NCBI RefSeq assembly: GCF_019703515.2
Contig: NC_059362.1
Span: forward strand, 43,267,826 to 43,331,825
DNA: 64,000 nucleotides
Source of the DNA: Myxocyprinus asiaticus
Lineage: Eukaryota; Chordata; Actinopteri; Cypriniformes; Catostomidae
Direction: 5' to 3'
Positions 56,246-64,000 of this stretch are shown here, in pieces. A program made the position numbers and the translations under genes. Numbering within the stretch: the stretch's first letter is position 1; each line of letters opens with the position of its first letter. The notes beneath the pieces were generated by a model. The model searched no databases, was not told the origin of the DNA, and was given only the letters and a program-made list of their open reading frames with translations.

Positions 56246-56435
56246 AGAGTAAGCTGGTGATGGAGGGTTTCAGGAGTTTACGGGAGGGCGAGCAGGTGGA
56301 ATTCACCTTCAAGAGGTCGAGTAAAGGTCTGGAGTCGCTCAGGGTCACGGGGCCCGGCGGGGGCCCCTGCTCTGGCAGTGACCGACGCCCAAAAGGGAAG
56401 GCCCCGCCCCTCAAGCGTAAACCAAAGGGAGACCG
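45529..56435 (+). CDS. lin28b: Protein lin-28 homolog B, partial (exons 1-3)
   Basis: RNA-binding protein that blocks let-7 precursor processing and binds mRNAs in developmental timing. Coding exons are 45529-45538, 46073-46242 and 56248-56435. Joined, they encode MAEGGPRRGGGSD... and then a cold-shock domain from about residue 29 to 104. The domain has the RNP1-like KWFNVRMGFGFISM and the RNP2-like DVFVH. The third exon runs from SKLVMEGFRSLREGEQVEF to the basic linker PLKRKPKGDR and stops in phase 2 inside the Arg codon, as in mammalian LIN28. The start MAEGG, FISM and KRKPKGDR favour LIN28B over LIN28A, which has FLSM and QKRRSKGDR in human. The exon with the two CCHC zinc knuckles is not in the window, so the gene continues beyond 64000. 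The start ATG has a strong context (AAACATGG). Confidence 0.93.
46073..46242 (+). CDS. lin28b: lin28b coding exon 2 (cold-shock domain, first half)
   Basis: Acceptor TTGACCGCACAG|GAGGGC and donor CACCAA|GTAAGT. Encodes a Gly/Arg/Pro-rich N-terminus, then AGSGYCKWFNVRMGFGFISM and SSEGKPVDPPLDVFVHQ. Confidence 0.95.
47201..47257. repeat. (CTAT)n microsatellite
   Basis: About 14 tetranucleotide units. Confidence 0.97.
47492..47650. repeat. Compound (AT)n/(CTAT)n microsatellites
   Basis: (AT)n at 47492-47517, then CTAT units and interrupted (AT)n at 47575-47650. The AT tract at 47.49-47.52 kb is flanked by inverted copies of TTTTATTAAGACCACTAAA. Confidence 0.9.
49985..50300 (+). repeat. Likely interspersed repeat
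   Basis: Starts TTAAAGCTGAAGTGTGTCAT, then TTCTGCGCCACTGAATGGAA. I associate this opening with a widespread cyprinid repeat. Only one copy is visible in this window. Confidence 0.4.
50656..51400. repeat. Possible hAT-like remnant
   Basis: Begins GGGATGCACAATACAAAATT with GCCGATACCAAGATACA. Near 51.28-51.33 kb come CATCGGCAGATTTTAAACAA and GATATCGAT. Such CGATA/TATCG-rich ends are seen in hAT-type fish repeats. Borders are uncertain. Confidence 0.35.
53749..53799. repeat. (AC)n microsatellite
   Basis: About 24 AC units after TCACGCGC. Confidence 0.97.
55767..56165. mobile_element. MITE with Tc1-like ends
   Basis: The left end CACTGTCCAAAAGTCTGAGA and the right end ATCAAACTTTTGGATCCCACT are inverted relatives of each other. 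It carries a (CAAAT)n-like run, AAATCAAATCAAATCAAATC. It sits 80 bases before lin28b exon 3. Confidence 0.6.
56211..56245. repeat. lin28b: (TG)n microsatellite forming the exon 3 acceptor tract
   Basis: TG repeats run almost to the splice site TTTAG|AGTAAG of lin28b exon 3, replacing a normal pyrimidine tract. Confidence 0.95.
56248..56435 (+). CDS. lin28b: lin28b coding exon 3 (cold-shock domain, second half)
   Basis: Acceptor TGTTTAG|AGTAAG and donor GACCG|GTGAGT. Encodes SKLVMEGFRSLREGEQVEFT and FKRSSKGLESLRVTGPGGGP, then the linker ending in KRKPKGDR. The linker APPLKRKP is slightly longer than the human TLQKRKP. The exon is much more GC-rich than its surroundings. Confidence 0.96.
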
Positions 56436-56558
56436 GTGAGTCCGCTGGGCATGATGGGATATGTAGTTTTATGTGTTGTTTCTCATTCAAGTGTCAGCAA
56501 AGAACTAAACAGGCACAGATGAACTAAAATAGCTGTTCATTTATTCACATTGTGCTGT

Positions 56559-56891
56559 TTTCGTTCTGAATTAATTAATTAATGAGTTTTTCATGGGTGC
56601 TAGACTGTACGCCGGCTCTCGTGCTTGACAAATGTAATTTTACTCTGTTTCTGTTCTGTCTTAAGCAGCTGTCAATGGTCTTTTCCTCCAGAGTCATAAT
56701 GCTTTTAAAAGTTTTACTGTTATAGATAATAATAGTCATAGTACAATTATATATATATATATATTTTTTTAAACAATATAATAGTAAGATTAATAATTGT
56801 AATAGTTTAATAGTGATTATTTTGTAATGATCAGTATTGCTAGTAGCAATAATAAATAATTGGAATGAATAATTATAAGTTCTTAATTAGT
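56559..56891 (+). repeat. Direct duplication, copy 1
   Basis: From TGAATTAATTAATTAATGAG through CTAGACTGTACGCCGGCTCT and CTTAAGCAGCTGTCAATGGT to CTTAATTAGTAGAATAT. Matches 59926-60270 with small differences. Confidence 0.92.
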
Positions 56892-57107
56892 AGAATATTT
56901 AAAATAGATGCTTCTTATTTTTTATGAATAGACAAAATCAAAACCTTACAAACATATACATTTATTTATAGTTTTAACTTCATATTTTAGTTTTGTGTAC
57001 TTGTTTATTGAGTCAAATTACTTAAAATTAGTAAATCATTAAATACATATTGACATTGTTAAAAAACTATACAATAATTAAATTAATCATAAAATCAATA
57101 ATTAAAT

Positions 57108-57603
57108 GAATAAATGTCCCTTGTATTTCATTGTAGAACTGGGTTGCGTTTATTTTAGCATAATCTTTAGCATGAGAAAAAGTCTTTTCATTTTCACAGT
57201 TATTGGCATGTCAGTCAACTACAGTGGGTGTCACCTTTCCAAATCTGTTTCTTTGGACTTGGTCAGTGTGTTTAGGAGTGTTTTTCACAACGCAACTATG
57301 GATGAGCTTGATACAATAAGAGATTTCTTGTCAACTCTTGCAGATGAAGTTGCCAAACAAAACATTGCCAATCGCTTTATTTGAACACTTATAGAAAATG
57401 TTGGATCAAATAAATGACTATAACATTGGCTTAGGTGTTGATTCTGTGAGAGAAGGTCATTATGGAATAGGACGTCCTACTTTGATAACCATAACCCTGA
57501 AAATGAAAAGAGGCGAAGCTGGTGCTTAAATCAATCTAAAGATAATGCTAAAAAGAAATTGAATGCAAACTAGTGCTAAAATAAAATAAAGGGACATTTA
57601 TGG
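57108..57603 (+). other. Segment bounded by inverted ends, with a 92-codon open frame
   Basis: ATAAATGTCCCTT at the left and AAGGGACATTTAT at the right are inverted copies about 495 bp apart, suggesting a small mobile element. Inside, 57106-57384 is open. Its later part (HLSKSVSLDLVSVFRSVFHN, ending DEVAKQNIANRFI) has protein-like composition. I do not recognise it. It could be a captured coding fragment or chance. Confidence 0.4.
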
Positions 57604-59925
57604 ATTTATTTAGTGATTTAATGATAAATGTAATTATTTTTATTTTTTTATTTTTATGATTTCATCATGTATTTAATTGTTTAATGATTTAATTGTGAGT
57701 CCTTTCTGTAAATGTGTGGAAAAAGGCCAGTTTAGGAAATGATAAATTGTTATTAAATGGTTATCCCATTTGTTTTTAAATGCTTAGTTAATGGTTGTAT
57801 TTCGTGTGATTTAGTTGAAAGTTAATAATTTGTTATAAATTATATATGTACGTATATATGTACTGTATGTTGGAAATTATAAATGTAAATGTTTTTAATT
57901 TAGCTTTTTTATTTAAGGAACAGGAATAGTTTAACCTCAATGTATCAAACGCTTTCAACAAATTAAATTTAGCTTTCATTTTAATTGTTTTATAATTACA
58001 TATTATTTCAAAACTGAACCAGCACAGTTACACCAATTATTTAGTATTACAAATTAATCTGTATTTGTAATATTCCTTTATATAAAATAATTTAGTTGCA
58101 TTTGATCAGGTTGTAGCCCATTTAATCTTACGTTCAGACAGGATTATTGAATCAAAATCTGTTTCACATTAGAATTAACAATTTTACCAACACTTGTTGG
58201 TTTGGATTGGATGTCTCAGTGCATTTCAGGGTTAAAATTCTCAATATTTATGTATCAATTAAACAACTCTGCATTAAAGAATAAAATTACAGTATTGATA
58301 ATGCTCTGTAAAGCAACATGAATTATAGCTAGTAGTTTGTATTTTGTTGTAGATGGTGCATTTTTCTGTTCACATATGATTCTCATTGATTGTGAGTTGG
58401 TCATCCACTTTCTGTTGCCATGGTGATTTGAGGAAAAAATGGACAAACGGAATACGTCTTTTCAGTCTGTTATGTTAAAGCTATTTATAAGTGTATGTAC
58501 ATGCATTTGTGTGGGTGAGCTTTTTATAACACTACAGTCCATCTCTGTAGTGGTGTGAACAGAGAGATGGACGTGGGATTACAGAAGTTTCTTAAAGATG
58601 AAAGTGTATGTACATTAGGACATGAACCCACAAAAGTGGCTAATTACTTGATCTTGCTAAGATATGTGATGTGTCAAGTCATTGAAAATTCATTTTAAGA
58701 AACTTCAATTGAATCAATCACACTGGTTCATCATATTTGAGTATTCAGCTGTTGGTCTTACAAGTTGAAGGTCATGTAATCAACATGATCTTCTATAGAT
58801 CTATGAGTTTAGATTAATGGTTCTTTGTATGTTTAGCAGTCTGGGCTGTTGTGATATCATTGGACAGACGTGAATATTTAGGATTTCTGCTTTACGTTTT
58901 TCAAAGATTAACAGTGGGGTAAATTCTGGGGTTGTTTTATCTTTCAGACTTGTGAATAAACAGCAAAGTTCTGATGTAAAATGAAGAAGAAATGTTTTAT
59001 ATTCTGCACTATTTTTAGGTGACTAATCAAATGTTAGCATTGACCACGTCGATACCTTTGTTCAAAAAGGTCAGATTTCCTTGCTTCCATTGTGGTACAT
59101 TATCAAATAATGTTGGATAACATGATCGTCAGGTTTTGCACAAACTTGTGGAGTTCATGCCTGCTTGAGTGCATGCTGGCATTAAACCAAAACACATAAT
59201 AGGGTACAAAAGGGCTAAAGGCACACCTTAAAGGAAATATGCTTTTTTTTCTGGTCACAAAATGTATCAAGATAGAAAAAAATGATTTCTTTCTATTGAA
59301 TATTGATGGAGCAACATCATTTCTATGAAGATAAATAAGAACAGAAGGTTGTTTTTACGAAAATTCATTAAAAAAAAGACAAATAAAAGGTTGTGGTGGG
59401 GGGTAATAGTGATATTGTGTAGATATAGGGGCAGTAGTTAAAGTGCAAAATTTGCCAGCTAATGCAAAACATTTTGAGACAGCAATATGCTTTATTGAGT
59501 AACAAATTAAGATAATGCTTGTTCAAAATAACTCCAGAAAAGGGTGCAAAATTACTTGTTAATTTCAAACACATTTGGCATTTTTAACATCTCAAGTATT
59601 CTGTAAACAAATGAATCTCCATTATGATTGGATCAGTCAATGTGAGCCCACTTTGCATTTTTTTCAGAACACATTTATTCCCCCCACTTAAACAACAATG
59701 TGTTTTATGGGGCATTTAGCCTCTGCAACATGGGGATTTTTTTTTACCCCAGATACCATCTTTTCACTTATTGGACAGTTATTAAAAAACTTCTAGTTTA
59801 ATGACCTTGATCAAAACTGAAAATGATAAATAGGTATTTTGTCTCAAAATAAATGTGTTGATTTCAGGGAGTTTCATTAGCTACATAAATTTGCAACATT
59901 TACAATCTTTACACACCACATGCAA

Positions 59926-60270
59926 AGATGTCTGAATTAATTAATTAATGAGTTTTCCATGGATGCTAGACTGTACGCCGGCTCTCGTGCTTGACAAATG
60001 TAATTTATACTTGAATGTTTTTTGGAAATTTTCTGTTCTGTCTTAAGCAGCTGTCAATGGTCTTTTCAAACCTCCAGAGTCATAATGCTTTTAAATGTAA
60101 TAAATAATAATAGTCATAGTACAATTATACATTTTTTAAATAATATAATAGTAAGATTAATAATTGTAATAGTTTAATAGTGATTATTTTTTAATGATAG
60201 GTATCGCAAGAAACAATAATAAATAATTGGAATGAATAATTATTGAACGTCCTTAATTAGTAGAATATGG
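59926..60270 (+). repeat. Direct duplication, copy 2
   Basis: Second copy of 56559-56891 in the same orientation, 3.4 kb downstream. It has short insertions (for example GAATGTTTTTTGG) and lacks the (TA)n run. Confidence 0.92.
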
Positions 60271-61098
60271 ATCAGGAAAATTTAGCTGTTCATAGTGACA
60301 AACAAGTGTTAAGGAAAGTGCTGATGTAGTTTTTGTTGCTATTTGTGTTTTGGGAGAAACTAAAGTCAAAGGAGCCTTTTACCCCGTTGTACCCTACTAA
60401 AAAAAAATTAAATTCAGGTTTATTTACAATTCAACTTTTTACACAAATTCTTAAGATAACATTATACATTTTAATTAAAACGTTTGTCACAAATTATAAA
60501 AAAGGCAAAATATAAGCATTTCACTAGTGATCTCAGATTTTTGCCATGGAATTAAAATTTATGATGTCATAATGACGTCATTCAGCTTTGTGCAATGTAA
60601 GTTAAGTTGTGCAGAAGCTTGTGCACAGTACACTTGTGTAAAGTAGTGAGACTCCTTGTAAAACTGAATTGTTTTTGAACCAGTAGTCTACACGCAGCAG
60701 CTACATGATTTGGTAAACTACACTGCCACCTAGAGGCTGAAAACAGTCATTGCAGATACACACAGCAGTGCAGGTTGTGCAGCCCGAGGTGAAAGGGGGG
60801 TTCGCGACGGCCGACCGAAAGGGAACGAAGAAAACGACCGAGGGGGGCCCCGATTAAAGTTACGCCATATTTATTTATTTATTTATGTATTTTTTTAGTT
60901 AGTGTGTTTTCTGGTCTGTCAGTCAAATAAACTTCTGAAAGTCTAAGATGAACTCTAAAATGTGTCTTTAAATACAGAAATTATAGTTTTGTTTTTATTA
61001 TAACTAAAAGGACTGTCGCCTGTACATCTAGATGCAGTTTATATAAATCCCATACCTTTGTCATCAATTATCAGGGGATTTTAAAATGTGTTTGCTTA

Positions 61099-61732
61099 AA
61101 GGAATATTCCAGGTTTAATACAAGTCAAGCTCAATCGACAGCATTTGTGGCATAATGTTAATTACCACAAAAATACTTTTTGACTTTTAAAAAAAACAAA
61201 AAAACAAAAAAACAAAAAAGAAAAGCAAAAATCAAGGTTTCAGTGAGGCACTTACAATGGGGGCCAATTTTTGGAGGGAAATGTGACGCTTATAATTTTA
61301 TAAAAGCACTTACATTAATTCTTCTGTTAAAACTTGTGTATTATTTGAGCTGTAAAGTTGTTTAAATCGTCATTTTTACAGTTGTTTTAGGGTTTTTGGG
61401 TTTGTTGACATTACATAATCGCAACAAAGTTGTAAAATTGTCTATAACTTTACATAGAAAAGGTTAGTAAGCAATTTTATCACACTACAATCACGTTAAC
61501 ACACATATTGTTTACGTCTTGTTGCTGTACTTTTAATACAGTGAGTATTTTAATGTTTACGGGTTGGCCCCCATTGTCTTCCATTGTAAGTGCCTCACTG
61601 TAACCTTGATTTTTGCTTTTTTTTTAAAAGAGGGAGGAGTCCAAATTATTTTTTGTGGTAATCAATATTATGCCACAAATGCTGTCGATTTGTGCTTAAC
61701 TTGTATTGAACCCGGAATATTCCTTTTAAATA
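61099..61732. mobile_element. Complete R2 element with long inverted ends
   Basis: The left end AAAGGAATATTCCAGGTTTA matches the right end GAACCCGGAATATTCCTTTT in reverse. Similarity continues through TGGCATAATGTTAATTACCA against TGGTAATCAATATTATGCCA and on to GCACTTACAATGG, so each arm is about 160 bp. Non-coding. It defines the full structure of the partial R2 copies at 4.7, 19.4, 25.0 and 27.1 kb. Confidence 0.85.
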
Positions 61733-61779
61733 ATTTTTTGTGTTTTTAAATAGAAAAACAAAATGACTGAACCCAGTTA

Positions 61780-62245
61780 ACATCTCCGAGATGCCTGTTT
61801 TAGATCTTTTCATCTGGAAAGCATCACAATCTAATTAACATCTGCTAAACATCTTAAAAAGATCAGATTTACAACCCTGGTAGTACACGTATATCACCCA
61901 GACGTCTATTTGATGTGTGTGTTTACATCTGGAAGAAGTATCTTTAACGTTGTTTGCTCATCTGCAATATGTCTATAAGATGTTTCCTCTCGGATGTCAA
62001 TAAGACATTCATCAGATGAGACATTTATGATTTAGAATGTTTGTAAATCTGATCTTTTTAAGATGTTTAGCAGATATTAATAATGAAAAGACCTAAAACA
62101 GACATCTCGGAGATGTACGTGTGCTATCTGGTAAACATTCTAAATCATAAACATCTCATGAATGTCTTATTGACATACGTCTTCCATATGTAAACACTCA
62201 CATCAAATAGACGTCTGGGTGATGTGTGTGTACTACCAGGGTATT
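61780..62245. repeat. Interleaved inverted repeats
   Basis: Three inverted pairs in the order A-B-C-A'-C'-B'. A (61780-61872) pairs with A' (62043-62120), e.g. ACATCTTAAAAAGATCAGAT. B (61875-61940) pairs with B' (62185-62245), e.g. CCCTGGTAGTACAC. C (61990-62045) pairs with C' (62131-62180), e.g. TGTCAATAAGACATTCAT. No open frame of note. Confidence 0.8.
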
Positions 62246-63538
62246 GAGATGCTTCTTTCTCTCCTACAAACACACACAGACACACATTAGTGGCACTGAA
62301 AGATCTGATTCTCTATATTTAGAGTCAGTAATTTCATTTCCTACTCGTGCTTGTTTCCATGCACCGGAATTTCCGTGGTAACCGATGGCTCCATGGTAAC
62401 ATACAAGATCTCTGTAAACTCTTGCTTCTCTTGCTTTAAACTCTTGTGTCCTGATTTCTTACAAAAATTGCTGGAGAGTGTTCTCTTATTTTTATTTTTT
62501 TTATTTTGGCTATGGATATATATTTTTTTTAATTGATTGTTGGAATTACTGGACTGACACTCTATTAATGACTCGTATATAATTAAAAACTAAGCTTTTC
62601 ACAGCTTGTAGCAGAGTGTCCATGACAAAAACAAAACAAAAACAAAAACAGCCAGTTTTTCATTGTTTATCAGGCATCTTTCACCGGAGTTAGTCATGGC
62701 TTATCCTATACTGCCCCCTAGTGACATACGCTGGTTATGAGTGGATCTCACAAAAAGTCACCCCAAAAATCCAGACAAATTATAAAAAATATAATTATGA
62801 AAATCTTAAAAGGAATATATTATATATATTTAATATTTTATTTTTACATATTTTTATAATAATATTTTTAATACTTTTTATTGAATTTTGGGGTGAGTTT
62901 TTATATATATACATATTATGTACACATATATATGTATTTACTGTATATATAGCTTTGTCAAATATATATAAAACAAATTTGCGCTTATTTATTTAATTTT
63001 GTGCTCGTTGTAGAAGCATAGTTTCGATCAATTCCTTAATAGAAATTAAAAACAAAGTACACTTTTTCTGTGACAATAAAATATAATAAATAGTAAATGG
63101 TAATCAGGTGTCTTAATTCACAGTGAATAAAAATAAATACATAAATAAATCCACTAACCTGGTAAAAAAAAAAAAACACAAATTCAAAGAAACAATTTTT
63201 TTTTTTTAAGTCCAAGATTAGATATGTTTTCCTAAGAGTTTTATAAAATATACATGTGATAAACCAAAAGGCTCAAAGTTGCATATTTCGTTGAATTTGC
63301 AATTTTAAGCTGAGCTGTGTACATTTTTTTAGATTATTAAATACTTTATCATATCCTAATTTGATGTGCAGTCAACTATAAATAAGATATACACTGGTAA
63401 TGGGTAAATCCCACGAAAACATTTTCACTCCAAAATTCAAGGGGAAAAAAATACATTAAAAAGCCTATTTTTAGGACTATTAGGATTTATTTAAAAAAAA
63501 AATTTTTTTTATCATTGAGTATAATTTCTACAGTGCCT

Positions 63539-64000
63539 TAAAGGAATAGTTCACCCAAAAATGAAAATTGTCTCATCATTTACTCACCCTCATGTCATCT
63601 CAGATGTGTATGAATTTCTTTCTTTTGCTGAACACAAATGAAGATTTTTAGAAGGATATCTCAGCTCTGTAGGTCCTCACAATGCAAGTGAATGGTGACC
63701 AGAACTTTGAAGCTCCAAAAAGCATATAAAGTCAGCATAAAAGCAATCCATACCACTCTAGTGGTTAAATCCATCAATATTTAAGTCGTTATTTACTGTA
63801 AATTCTCCTCCCTGCCCAGTAGCTGGTGACATGCACAAAAAATGCGAATCACCAAAAACAAAAGAAGTTTGTGAAAGTGAAAGTGGAGATTTAAAGTAAT
63901 AAAGGACTTAAATATCAATCTGTTTCTCACCCACACCTATTATATCGCTTCTGAAAGATATAGATTTAACCACTGGAGTCTTAAGGATTACTTTTATGCT
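63539..64000 (+). repeat. Interspersed repeat, family R1, cut by window end
   Basis: Begins AAAGGAATAGTTCACCCAAA and continues past the end of the window. Opposite orientation to the copy at 1-385. Confidence 0.8.

Larger units (their letters stand above)
46243..56247 (+). other. lin28b: lin28b intron 2 (10 kb)
   Basis: AT-rich intron with (CTAT)n, (TA)n and (AC)n microsatellites, a likely repeat at 49.99-50.3 kb, a hAT-like remnant near 50.65-51.4 kb and a MITE at 55.77-56.17 kb. No coding sequence seen. Confidence 0.85.
56436..64000 (+). other. lin28b: lin28b intron 3, runs off the window
   Basis: AT-rich intron. No zinc-knuckle exon (CYNCGG-type sequence) was found before the window ends. 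It holds a direct duplication, an inverted-repeat segment with an open frame and three repeat elements, listed separately. Other stretches, such as 57.7-59.0 and 62.3-63.5 kb, show nothing. Confidence 0.8.

Overview
This is vertebrate nuclear DNA, almost certainly from a teleost and probably from a cyprinid. The signs are multi-exon genes with GT-AG introns, AT-rich introns full of (CA)n, (TA)n and (CTAT)n microsatellites, tRNA-derived SINEs, Tc1-type transposons and many small non-autonomous DNA elements of kinds common in carp-like fishes. There are no bacterial features, rRNA genes or CRISPR arrays.

Three genes lie in tandem on the + strand. (1) rab10 (3646-25936) is complete in six coding exons. 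The splice phases join without a break into a 201-residue Rab GTPase with every GTP-binding motif. (2) An unrecognised small gene is proposed at 36187-40571. Three exons join in one frame into 120 residues, and a short upstream ORF ends on the start codon. (3) lin28b (45529 to beyond 56435) has a 10-nt first coding exon, a cold-shock-domain exon and a third exon ending at the basic KRKPKGDR linker. The zinc-knuckle exon is not in the window, so this gene is partial.

Layout: 1-3.0 kb, repeats and a TAGGG-like tract. 3.0-3.65 kb, CpG-containing rab10 promoter with CCAAT and GC boxes. 3.6-25.9 kb, rab10, whose introns carry SINEs in both orientations, a decayed Tc1-like element, a 5'-truncated LINE and a 1.4-kb foldback element. 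25.9-36.0 kb, probable rab10 3' UTR and then intergenic DNA with a hAT-like non-autonomous element, a nearly intact 1587-bp Tc1-like element and a small MITE. 36.0-40.6 kb, the novel gene, whose first intron holds a tandem array of about seven 340-377-bp units. 40.6-45.2 kb, intergenic. 45.2-64.0 kb, lin28b with two long introns, the second holding a 330-bp direct duplication and two inverted-repeat elements.

The genes do not form a pathway. Rab10 directs vesicle traffic, Lin28b is an RNA-binding regulator of let-7 and developmental timing, and the middle gene has no assigned role. All exon borders were read by eye from splice consensus and frame continuity; no alignment or transcript was available. 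Repeat family names are given only where the sequence supports a class.
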